Shown: piece after piece, positions 8,891-16,791 of the stretch
How positions within the stretch are numbered: the first letter of the stretch is position 1
Layout: each line of letters starts with the position of its first letter
NCBI GenBank assembly: GCA_050180705.1
Contig: JBFXDX010000008.1
Span: 124,001-188,000 of the forward strand
Reading direction: 5' to 3'
DNA: 64,000 bases
From: SB25 sp050180705
GTDB taxonomy: Bacteria > Bacteroidota > Bacteroidia > Bacteroidales > Tenuifilaceae
Program-made: the position numbers and the translations under genes
Notes under the pieces: generated by a model
Seen by the model: the letters and a program-made list of their open reading frames with translations, nothing else
What the model was told of the DNA's origin: nothing
The model's database searches: none

Positions 8891-9489
8891 CCCAATTATT
8901 CGGCGAGAATTTTATTGGACCGAAAGAACTAGCTTCTATAGGAGGCAGACTACCTCTTGATATTCCATCGGTTATCCCACCAATTAATTATAGTTCAGAA
9001 CTTTTAGAGGCTAAGTCAAAGGATTATTTACTGATACTTACCGTTCCCAATTTTATTGATGGCTCTTCGGTTAATATTTTTAATTTGCGTAATCACTTTG
9101 GCGTGAATCCAGATATATATGAGCCATGTTTTTATAATCAGGATTGGTATTTAAAGGAACCATTTATTATGAACCCCGTTGATTTGAAATGGGTTCTTGT
9201 AAGAAAGGTCGTGTTTAATGATACTCGAGCTGTTGATCCAAAGATATTAACTGAAAGGTTTGTTTTACCAAAGGCTATTACTTGTTGCTACATTTTCTTT
9301 GTTTATAATCTAGTTAGGGGTGAATATTTATGGCCATATGATTTTTTATGGTGTTCAGATTTAGATCATAATGGTGATAAAATTTATGTTGGAAAATATT
9401 ATGATGTTGATGGGGTAAATAAAAATGGTTTTAGTATCCATCGGCATTTATCTTTAAGAAATTGTTATGCTGCAATTGACTCTTATTAA
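8860..9489 (+). CDS. Unrecognised protein in nonulosonate cassette
   Basis: I do not recognise this 209-residue protein. It is predicted soluble, rich in aromatic residues, with a compact C-terminal half containing LWPYDFLWCSDLDHNGDKIY and the ending FSIHRHLSLRNCYAAI. There is no signal peptide. Its start overlaps the end of the YdcF-like gene by 31 bases, which argues for a real and coupled gene. By position it may bind or modify the keto-sugar or its nucleotide form, but that is only context. Confidence 0.7.
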   Translation: MEGKNNFEKVTQLFGENFIGPKELASIGGRLPLDIPSVIPPINYSSELLEAKSKDYLLILTVPNFIDGSSVNIFNLRNHFGVNPDIYEPCFYNQDWYLKEPFIMNPVDLKWVLVRKVVFNDTRAVDPKILTERFVLPKAITCCYIFFVYNLVRGEYLWPYDFLWCSDLDHNGDKIYVGKYYDVDGVNKNGFSIHRHLSLRNCYAAIDSY

Positions 9490-9498
9490 TTGAGTTTT

Positions 9499-10830
9499 AT
9501 GGAAGGATTTAAAATTACTATATATCCCAAGATCAATCATTTTACTTATCTAATTGATGTATTGATTATTTTCTTGAATATTTCCAATACGTATACAATT
9601 ATCCCTTTTTTACTTTTCACAAGAATGCTTAGTGTAAATTCAGGGATAATCTTCTTAATTAATATTGTTTATTTGTTGTTAAGATTTAAAGGTAAAATTA
9701 ACTTGCCTTCAATCAATGATAAACTTTTATATATATATGTAATTATTTGTTCATTAAATTTTATTTTTTCATTTTACACCCAAACATTTATCCTTGGATT
9801 TGTTCCTTTAGTCTTAGTGTCTATAAGTTTTTATATTCTTTTATTAAATTTGTTTATAGATTACAAAAAGAAATATGATTTTTTTGTTTCAACTAATCTT
9901 ATTATTAAAGGCTATATCTGGCTTTGTATTTATGCTATTTCTATTGTTTTATTTTTTTTGATTTTAATTGAAGTATTTAATTTTAATCCTCAATTTAATA
10001 ATGTTAACTCAGAGAGTTTTGATATAATTAAAGATAATACTACAAGAACAACCTCTGTTTATTATTTTCCCTATAATTTATCACTAATAATTACTAACTC
10101 AATTCATCGTTTACCTTTTTTTCATAGTAAGGGAACGATTACAAGTATATTTCATGAACCTCACACAATGACTTTTGTAGTGTTTCCATCATTTTTCCTT
10201 CTTTTTTATTTGATAAAGCAAAGACTTAAAAGAATATTTTTAGTAATAGTTTTTCTGATTTTCCTACTTGCAGCGGCATCAACTATGAATATATTTGCTT
10301 TTTTGCTTACTATTTTAATAGGACTGATGATTAAGTATAAAAAGATTTCTTTAATAATTTTTTCAATATTTATCTCTGTTTGTCTATATTTATACACAAG
10401 TAGTCTCCCTATTGTTGATTTAATTAAATTCAAGATTTCATCAGGGTCAAGTTCCTATTCATTATCTACCTTAAAATTCGCATTTACCCCAATTACTTTA
10501 TTTGGAACGAATTTCTTTGACATATCATATGCAAAACATAGTGGCGTTATAAGTTCAGAAAATAATGTCGGATTTATTTTATTTTTTTTAAATATTTTTT
10601 TCCTTATATTATTTATTTATCAGATTTTATATTTGTTGTTCTCCAAAACTAAATATAGTTTTTTTGTAGGATTATTTGCTTCATATTTCTTTATTCACTC
10701 GGTTAAATTAACAATGACTACATACTCTCTAACTTTCTTGATTTTTGTGATATTTATTGTTTCTACTTTTTATTGCGAGATTAAAAGTACTAAAAGTATG
10801 GTTTTGCATAACATAGAAAATAGCCAGTGA
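9499..10830 (+). CDS. O-antigen/capsule polymerase-like membrane protein (Wzy candidate 1)
   Basis: Integral membrane protein of 443 residues with about ten or more hydrophobic segments. A central extracytoplasmic loop ends at SIFHEPHTMTFVVFPSF, resembling the EPS-type motif found in many Wzy proteins. Wzy joins undecaprenyl-linked repeat units at the periplasmic face. The ATG at 9499 is preferred over an in-frame TTG at 9490. The base composition is extremely AT-rich (11 G/C in the 60 bases 9961-10020), which is usual for wzy genes and suggests transfer. The next gene is a flippase, the normal partner. Confidence 0.75.
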   Translation: MEGFKITIYPKINHFTYLIDVLIIFLNISNTYTIIPFLLFTRMLSVNSGIIFLINIVYLLLRFKGKINLPSINDKLLYIYVIICSLNFIFSFYTQTFILGFVPLVLVSISFYILLLNLFIDYKKKYDFFVSTNLIIKGYIWLCIYAISIVLFFLILIEVFNFNPQFNNVNSESFDIIKDNTTRTTSVYYFPYNLSLIITNSIHRLPFFHSKGTITSIFHEPHTMTFVVFPSFFLLFYLIKQRLKRIFLVIVFLIFLLAAASTMNIFAFLLTILIGLMIKYKKISLIIFSIFISVCLYLYTSSLPIVDLIKFKISSGSSSYSLSTLKFAFTPITLFGTNFFDISYAKHSGVISSENNVGFILFFLNIFFLILFIYQILYLLFSKTKYSFFVGLFASYFFIHSVKLTMTTYSLTFLIFVIFIVSTFYCEIKSTKSMVLHNIENSQ

Positions 10831-10860
10831 TCTCATTCTGTTAATTAACTATTTTAGAAA

Positions 10861-12315
10861 ATGATTAAATATATATTATATATCTTAAGAAATAAGATCG
10901 TTGTTTACGTTCTAACCAGATACCTAGTTTTATTTATAGGATTTATTTCATCAATATTTTTAGCGGCGAGATTAGGTCCATATTATCTTGGGATATGGGG
11001 ATTTATATTGTTGTTGTTGAATTATTTCCAATACTTCGACTTTGGAATATCAGATTCCACTACCGTGCTTCTTGTTCAATTCAAAGATGATTCAACTAAA
11101 ACGAAGAATCTTGAAACGAATTCAATTATTTTAACTTCATTTTTAAATTCATCAATAGTTTTGTTATCAATTCTATACTATCTTTATCCATTTTCATTAT
11201 TTGATAAATATAATATTGATCATTTATTTTATTTTATTTGTTTAATTGCCATTTTAGTAAATTATAACAAATTGTTTTTTAAAGTATCGAGAGTTAAAGG
11301 AAAGATTTTTGAGATTGGTTTTTATCAGTCTATTATAGTTTTATTAGTTTTTATAGTTCTATTTTTCGCTAGAGAACGTAAATTGCTTTTATATTTGGTT
11401 GGGGCTTATATCATCGGGCATGTATTTTCAATGTTTTTCTTTTTTAAATCTGGAAATATTGTAATTTCTGGAAAACCTAATTTAAAAGATAGTTTTACGA
11501 TAATTAGTAAAGGCTTTTTACTTTTTATTTATAATCTTTTTTTCTATTTAATTTTATTGTCCACAAGAACCATTATTAGCACCTATTACTCTGTGGAAGA
11601 ATTCGGATATTTTACACTTTCTTTTACCTTGGCAAATGCTATATTACTTATTCTTGACGCTTTTACAATTTTAATTATTCCTAAAGCATTAGATAAGTTT
11701 TATTCAGAAGATGTAAATGTAATAGAGAATACTCTTCGTTTAATTAAATTAAATTATGTATATGTTTCATATGGGTTAATGTTTCTTACTGTTATTTTTT
11801 TTGCCATATTATTAGTTTTTTTACCAAAATTTTACATAGCATTTAAGGTTATAAATATCTTATCCTTATCAATTGTTTTTTCAACCAATTCTTTTGCATA
11901 TTCTATGTACCTTAGAGCTATTAATAAAGAAAATATTCTTGCTATGATATCATTTTTTTCATTCATTATCAATATTGTTGTTGCAATAATTTTGGCTAAA
12001 TTTTTTAAAGTTAATTTTTCTTTTATATCTTTATCTATATTGTTAAGTTATTTATTTTTCGCTTCGATGTGTGTGTATTTTGGAAAAAGGTCGATTTACA
12101 ATGAAGTTACTTTTAAATCAATTTTATCTGAAACTTTGTCTATTAATTTATTAGTCCCTATTGTTTTATTAATAATAATTACAATTTTTGATTTACGGAT
12201 TATAATTTTTGTTCCCTTTTTATCTTTTGTTTTTTTGAATTTTAAGTTTTTGAAACAAATTTTTGTTTCTTCTAAACAGGTTTTATTCAATTCAAAAATC
12301 TTTGATATTAATTAA
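10861..12315 (+). CDS. Wzx-like oligosaccharide flippase 1
   Basis: Polytopic protein of 484 residues with 12-14 hydrophobic segments and the N-terminal pattern RYLVLFIGFISSIFLAARLG seen in polysaccharide-export MATE/MOP flippases. It should move an undecaprenyl-pyrophosphate-linked repeat unit across the inner membrane. It follows the Wzy candidate by 30 bases and shares its very low GC content. A second flippase at 28696 suggests two glycans or two merged loci. Confidence 0.85.
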   Translation: MIKYILYILRNKIVVYVLTRYLVLFIGFISSIFLAARLGPYYLGIWGFILLLLNYFQYFDFGISDSTTVLLVQFKDDSTKTKNLETNSIILTSFLNSSIVLLSILYYLYPFSLFDKYNIDHLFYFICLIAILVNYNKLFFKVSRVKGKIFEIGFYQSIIVLLVFIVLFFARERKLLLYLVGAYIIGHVFSMFFFFKSGNIVISGKPNLKDSFTIISKGFLLFIYNLFFYLILLSTRTIISTYYSVEEFGYFTLSFTLANAILLILDAFTILIIPKALDKFYSEDVNVIENTLRLIKLNYVYVSYGLMFLTVIFFAILLVFLPKFYIAFKVINILSLSIVFSTNSFAYSMYLRAINKENILAMISFFSFIINIVVAIILAKFFKVNFSFISLSILLSYLFFASMCVYFGKRSIYNEVTFKSILSETLSINLLVPIVLLIIITIFDLRIIIFVPFLSFVFLNFKFLKQIFVSSKQVLFNSKIFDIN

Positions 12316-12326
12316 ATTATTTTATT

Positions 12327-13721
12327 ATGTTGTTTGATATTGATAGAAAATCTTCAGATTCAGTTGCAGCTATTGATGATCGAGGTGGTATTATAACTTA
12401 TGGACAGATATTATATTTTTATGAATCAATTGCTAAAATTATTGATACCAGAGAGGTTATATTTTGTTTATGTGAAAATACAATTGGCTCTCTTGTAGGT
12501 TATATTTCATTTTATCAAAATAAAGATGTAGTACTGCTTTTAGGTGCAAGCATTGATAGGGAATTGTTAAGTGAGTTGATATTTATTTATAAACCCTCAT
12601 ATCTGTGGTTTCCCGAGCGTCTAATAAATGAGTTCAATGTAGATGTTGTTACACGTAATTATGGGTTTCTATTAGCAAAAACATCTAATAAGAAGTATCC
12701 TATTCATGAAGATTTGTCTCTGCTACTTACCACATCAGGTTCGACAGGAAGTCCAAAATTAGTTAGGTATAAGTATGGTAATATTGAGTGCAATGCAAAA
12801 GCCGTAGCTGAGGTTTTTAATTGGACTGCAGACGAAAGAGCTATATGTGAATTACCTATGCAATATTCTATGGGTTTAAATGTTATTAATAGTCATTTGT
12901 ATTCAGGTGGAACAGTTTTACTTGTTTCAAATAGTTTAACAAGTCCATTTTTTTGGAAATTTATAAGGGAACAAAAAGGAACAAGTTTTACAGGAGTACC
13001 ATTTAGTTATGAAATTCTTAATAAGTTAAGATTTACTCAAATGAGTTTACCCTATTTAAAAACTATTGCTGCAGGGGGGGGAAAATTATCAGATAATTTA
13101 TTTGTAAAACTTTCAGAATATGCTCAAATAAATGGCAAAAGATTCTTTGCTACATTTGGCACGACTGAAACGTCAGCAAGGATGTCCTATTTACCGCCAG
13201 ATTTAGCAATGTCAAAAACAGGTAGTGTAGGTATCCCAATTCCTCGTAGTGAAATGTTTTTAATTAATGAACTTGGTAATAGAATTGATGAAAGTAATAT
13301 TGAAGGTGAATTGTGTTATAGGGGATCCAATGTTACTATGGGGTATGCATTTTGTAAAGAGGATTTAGCAAAAGGCGACGAATTCAATGGAGAATATCGA
13401 ACTGGTGACATAGCACGTAAAGATTTAGATGGTTTTTTCTACATATTAGGGAGAAAAAAGAGATTTTTGAAACTTTTCGGGTTGAGGGTTAGTCTTGATC
13501 AATGTGAAAGGCTGATAAATGAAAAATTTCAGACCGAATGTGGTTGTACAGGTGATGACAATAGAATGGATATTTTTATCGAAAATAGTGCTATAACAGA
13601 GGATGTTAAATCTTTTATAAGTTATAAAACAAAATTACCACCATCAGTGTTTAATGTTATGTTTATTGAATCCCTGCCTAGAAATACTTCTAAGAAAATA
13701 ATTTATAGTTTACTAAAATAA
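12327..13721 (+). CDS. AMP-dependent acyl ligase (adenylate-forming enzyme)
   Basis: ANL-superfamily enzyme, 464 residues. The phosphate-binding loop TTSGSTGSPK is at residues 135-144; FATFGTTETSARMSY is the A5 block; YRTGDIARKDLDGFFYILGR the A7/A8 hinge; and LPRNTSKKIIYSLLK the C-terminal A10 block with its lysine. It activates a carboxylic acid as an acyl-adenylate and hands it to CoA or, given the two neighbouring acyl carrier proteins, probably to an ACP. It is somewhat short for the family but has both subdomains. It likely supplies the starter acyl group of the cassette; the acid is unknown. Confidence 0.88.
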   Translation: MLFDIDRKSSDSVAAIDDRGGIITYGQILYFYESIAKIIDTREVIFCLCENTIGSLVGYISFYQNKDVVLLLGASIDRELLSELIFIYKPSYLWFPERLINEFNVDVVTRNYGFLLAKTSNKKYPIHEDLSLLLTTSGSTGSPKLVRYKYGNIECNAKAVAEVFNWTADERAICELPMQYSMGLNVINSHLYSGGTVLLVSNSLTSPFFWKFIREQKGTSFTGVPFSYEILNKLRFTQMSLPYLKTIAAGGGKLSDNLFVKLSEYAQINGKRFFATFGTTETSARMSYLPPDLAMSKTGSVGIPIPRSEMFLINELGNRIDESNIEGELCYRGSNVTMGYAFCKEDLAKGDEFNGEYRTGDIARKDLDGFFYILGRKKRFLKLFGLRVSLDQCERLINEKFQTECGCTGDDNRMDIFIENSAITEDVKSFISYKTKLPPSVFNVMFIESLPRNTSKKIIYSLLK

Positions 13722-13735
13722 AATCTTGAACTTTT

Positions 13736-14389
13736 ATGAGAAATATTGCTATTTATGGAGCAGGTGGTTTTGGAAAAGAATTAGCATGCCATATTAGGAG
13801 GATTAATAATGATGTACCAAAATGGAATATTATTGGTTTTTTTGATGATGGAATAGAAAAGAATACATTGATATCAAATTATGGAAAGGTTTTGGGAGGG
13901 GTAGATGATTTGAATAATTGGAAGGAACCTATAGATATTGCGATTAGCATTGGTTCTCCAAAGGTTCTTAAGTCAGTTGTTGAAAAGATTATAAATCCCT
14001 ATGTTAGTTTTCCCAACATTGTATCTCCAGGAATAAGGTTCAATGATATAGATACATTTAAAATAGGCATTGGCAACATTCTAAATAGCGATTGCATTAT
14101 TTCTTGTGATGTTTCAATCGGAGATTTTAATATTCTAAATGGTTTTGTGGCTTTGGGGCATGATGTAACCGTTGGTTCTTTTAATACTTTTATGCCATCA
14201 GTCAGGATTTCTGGCGAAGTAAATATTGGAAATGTTAATTTTTTTGGAGTCGGCTCAATTGTATTACAGCAAATAGATATTGGAGATAATGTTAGGTTGG
14301 GTGCTGGTAGTGTCCTATTAAAAAAACCGAAGAATGGTCAACTTTACATGGGCAATCCTGCAAAGTTGCTAGATTTAGGAATTATATAG
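13736..14389 (+). CDS. PglD/NeuD-like sugar N- or O-acyltransferase
   Basis: Left-handed beta-helix acyltransferase of the PglD/NeuD family, 217 residues. The N-terminal Rossmann-like half starts IAIYGAGGFGKELACHI; the C-terminal half carries hexapeptide repeats (IGIGNILNSDCIISCDVSIG, then IGDNVRLGAGSVLLKK) with the GHDVTVG histidine expected for catalysis. PglD acetylates the C4 amine of UDP-4-amino sugars. Because it sits between an acyl ligase and an acyl carrier protein, it may use a larger acyl-ACP donor instead of acetyl-CoA. The amino sugar could come from the PglE-like enzyme at 20741. Confidence 0.85.
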   Translation: MRNIAIYGAGGFGKELACHIRRINNDVPKWNIIGFFDDGIEKNTLISNYGKVLGGVDDLNNWKEPIDIAISIGSPKVLKSVVEKIINPYVSFPNIVSPGIRFNDIDTFKIGIGNILNSDCIISCDVSIGDFNILNGFVALGHDVTVGSFNTFMPSVRISGEVNIGNVNFFGVGSIVLQQIDIGDNVRLGAGSVLLKKPKNGQLYMGNPAKLLDLGII

Positions 14390-14411
14390 TTATTTTAATG
14401 TCAATTTTCTT

Positions 14412-14419
14412 TACATTTG
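14412..14419 (+). promoter_or_regulatory. Candidate internal promoter -7 element
   Basis: TACATTTG fits the Bacteroidota -7 consensus TAnnTTTG. It lies in the widest intergenic gap of the polysaccharide locus (14390-14458), 39 bases before the first ACP gene. I see no good TTTG at the -33 position, so support is partial. If real, it would let the ACP/ketoreductase genes be transcribed separately. Confidence 0.4.
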
Positions 14420-14458
14420 TAGATTAACTAGATTTATTAAATTTTAAAAATATAAATT

Positions 14459-14698
14459 ATGGAGATTAATAAGTTTATTGAACTATTTGCAAATCAACTT
14501 GACGAAGTTGATATTAATGATTTGACCTTTACAACCAAATTCCGCGAAATTGAAGGGTGGAGTTCTATTGTTGCTTTGTCTGTTATTGCTATGGTGGATG
14601 AAGAGTATAGTGTTGTCCTTAAAGGAGAAGATATTCGCAATTCAAACACAATAGAAGATATTTACAATATTGTTAAATCAAAGAAAAATAACGTATAA
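14459..14698 (+). CDS. Acyl carrier protein 1 (atypical Ser-Ser-Ile site)
   Basis: Acyl carrier protein of 79 residues, acidic and helical. Ser36 in EGWSSIVAL aligns with the phosphopantetheine serine of the DSL motif, but the preceding Asp is replaced by Ser35 and the Leu by Ile37. The C-terminal half VVLKGEDIRNSNTIEDI matches ACP helices 3-4. Its stop codon directly abuts the GTG start of the reductase gene. It is a dedicated carrier for the acyl cassette rather than the housekeeping ACP, which normally has DSLD. Confidence 0.87.
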   Translation: MEINKFIELFANQLDEVDINDLTFTTKFREIEGWSSIVALSVIAMVDEEYSVVLKGEDIRNSNTIEDIYNIVKSKKNNV

Positions 14699-15451
14699 GT
14701 GCAATCCAGATTATTAGATCAAAAGGTTTGCTTGGTTACGGGAGCTGCTAGAGGTATAGGAAGAGCAATTTCAGAGAAATATGCCGAAGAGGGAGCCATA
14801 GTTTACGCAAACGACATAAATACTGAGGATATGAATCAGTGGGCTGCTGAATGTAGCTATAAATACCAAACAATTGTAAAACCAATTTGCTTTGATATAT
14901 GTGATTTTGCAGCAGTTAAGGAATCAGTTATACATATAAAGAATGAAACGGGAAGAATCGATGTTCTTGCAAATAATGCAGGTATAGTTTCATATGAGTT
15001 GCTGGGAATGATTGATTTTAATTTACTTCGAAAGATGTTTGAGGTAAATGTCATATCAATGATTAATTTGATTCAACTAGTATCTCGTATAATGGTTAGA
15101 CAAAAAGATGGTTCAATTATTAATATGGCGAGTGTAGTCGGAGTCAGTGGCGCTAAGGGACAATTATCATATTCTGCAACAAAAGGAGCGGTTATTTCTA
15201 TTACAAAATCTGCATCTAAGGAATTGTCCGAGCATAATATTAGAGTTAATGCGATTGCGCCGGGCATGGTTGCAACAGAAAGACTAAAGAAAATCATGGA
15301 GTTAAAATTTGAAGATAGAAAAAATGATATTGGATTAGGACGTTTAGCTTTACCTGAGGAGATTGCAGATGCCTTTTCTTTTTTTGCTTCTGATCGCTCG
15401 AAGTATATTACAGGACAGATTCTTACTATTGATGGCGGTTTAATTTTATAA
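14699..15451 (+). CDS. FabG-like SDR ketoreductase 1
   Basis: Short-chain dehydrogenase of 250 residues in the 3-oxoacyl-ACP reductase group. TGAARGIG is at residues 14-21, the NNAG motif is present, and the catalytic Ser/Tyr/Lys lie in SVVGVSGAKGQLSYSATKGA. The GTG start follows the ACP1 stop with no gap, so translation is coupled. Being flanked by two ACPs and a KAS III-like gene, it should reduce a beta-ketoacyl-ACP to the 3-hydroxyacyl-ACP. A sugar substrate is less likely here. Confidence 0.88.
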   Translation: MQSRLLDQKVCLVTGAARGIGRAISEKYAEEGAIVYANDINTEDMNQWAAECSYKYQTIVKPICFDICDFAAVKESVIHIKNETGRIDVLANNAGIVSYELLGMIDFNLLRKMFEVNVISMINLIQLVSRIMVRQKDGSIINMASVVGVSGAKGQLSYSATKGAVISITKSASKELSEHNIRVNAIAPGMVATERLKKIMELKFEDRKNDIGLGRLALPEEIADAFSFFASDRSKYITGQILTIDGGLIL

Positions 15452-15471
15452 AAATTTTAAAAAAGTTGAAA

Positions 15472-15714
15472 ATGAGTAATCTTGATAAGTACAATTTAAT
15501 ATTTGGTGAAGTTTTTTCAATTTCTGAAAACCTTATTAATGATCAGTTTACAAATGAAAGTGCAGAAAATTGGGACTCAATTCGTCATTTGAGTTTGATT
15601 ACTGCCATAGAAGATTCTTTTGATATAATGTTAGATACAGAAGATATCTTAGGTTTCACATCTTATTTAATTGGTAAGCATATTTTAATGGAGAAGTATA
15701 AAATAAATTTTTAG
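15472..15714 (+). CDS. Acyl carrier protein 2
   Basis: Second acyl carrier protein, 80 residues. The site is NWDSIRHL with Ser36 as phosphopantetheine acceptor, closer to the DSL consensus than ACP1. The helix 3 region MLDTEDILGF is typical of ACPs in secondary-metabolite or glycan loci. The ATG at 15472 is preferred over an in-frame TTG at 15466. Two different carriers in one short cassette suggest separate jobs, for example starter loading and malonyl/extender loading. Confidence 0.88.
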   Translation: MSNLDKYNLIFGEVFSISENLINDQFTNESAENWDSIRHLSLITAIEDSFDIMLDTEDILGFTSYLIGKHILMEKYKINF

Positions 15715-15722
15715 ACAAAAAT

Positions 15723-16781
15723 ATGGCGTTATTTAACATTAAAAATATATCCATTAGAGGTGTTTCAGCTGCAGTTCCCAATAATAGGGTCAACACATAT
15801 GAATTTGATTTTTTTACACGTGAAGAGGCTGATGTATTTATCAATACTGTAGGAATTGAGAATAGATACATGGCAACAAATGAAGTTTGTGCTTCTGATT
15901 TATGTTTTTATGCCGCTGAAAAACTTATTATGGATTTGGGTTGGAGTAAGGACGACATTGGTATATTAGCATTTGAATCAGTTACTGCAGATTATAGAAC
16001 TCCTCCGACTTCATGCATTTTGCAAGATAGACTAGGGTTACCCGAAAGTTGTTTCACCCTTGATATGCCCATGGGATGTTGTGGTAGCATGTATTCTTTA
16101 ACTGTTATTGGAAGCATGATGTCTGCAGGTACTGTGCGTAAAGCGTTGCTTCTCACTGGTGATACTATTACGAGAATGTCTTCTCCTAAGGATAAAAGTA
16201 GGGTACCATTATTTGGGGATTCCGGAACAGTTATTGCTTTAGAATATGACGAGAATGCTTCAGAAATAGTTGTAGACTTTTATACTTCAGGTCTGGGTTA
16301 TAAATCGCTAATTACACCTCATAGCGGATTTCGTCATCAGGTTACACCTGATTCATTCAAATATGAGGATTTTGGAAACGGAATTGTAAGAGCTCCTGTG
16401 CATTCAGTAATAAACGGAATGGATGTTTTTGCTTTTGCAATATCTAAGCCACCAAAGAGTATAGTTGAAATGTTAGATTATTATATGATTGATAAAGATA
16501 AAGACATTGACTACTTTTTGATTCATCAGGCCAATAAAATGATTGTAGATAGAGTTGTGAAGAAAGCAAAACTCGATCCTGAAAAGGTACCAATGAATTT
16601 AAAAGATTTTGCTAATTGTGGAGGAGCATCTATTCCTTTATTGATGGTAACAAATTTGCAGAAAGATTTACAGGAACGCCATTTGTCATTACTTTTATCG
16701 TCTTTTGGGCTTGGTTTAACATGGGGAACCATGATAATGAAGACAAAGCCAATGGTTATTTCCGATTTATTATTTGTATAA
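15723..16781 (+). CDS. KAS III (FabH-like) condensing enzyme
   Basis: Thiolase-fold condensing enzyme, 352 residues, of the 3-oxoacyl-ACP synthase III group. The Cys-His-Asn triad appears intact: C119 in DMPMGCCGSM, H268 in FLIHQANK, N298 in FANCGGASIP. It should condense an acyl starter with malonyl-ACP to give a 3-ketoacyl-ACP, which the adjacent reductases could reduce. Its position among ACP and SDR genes in a sugar locus argues against a housekeeping role. It overlaps no gene: the next real start is at 16792. Confidence 0.9.
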   Translation: MALFNIKNISIRGVSAAVPNNRVNTYEFDFFTREEADVFINTVGIENRYMATNEVCASDLCFYAAEKLIMDLGWSKDDIGILAFESVTADYRTPPTSCILQDRLGLPESCFTLDMPMGCCGSMYSLTVIGSMMSAGTVRKALLLTGDTITRMSSPKDKSRVPLFGDSGTVIALEYDENASEIVVDFYTSGLGYKSLITPHSGFRHQVTPDSFKYEDFGNGIVRAPVHSVINGMDVFAFAISKPPKSIVEMLDYYMIDKDKDIDYFLIHQANKMIVDRVVKKAKLDPEKVPMNLKDFANCGGASIPLLMVTNLQKDLQERHLSLLLSSFGLGLTWGTMIMKTKPMVISDLLFV

Positions 16782-16791
16782 TCTAGAAAAA

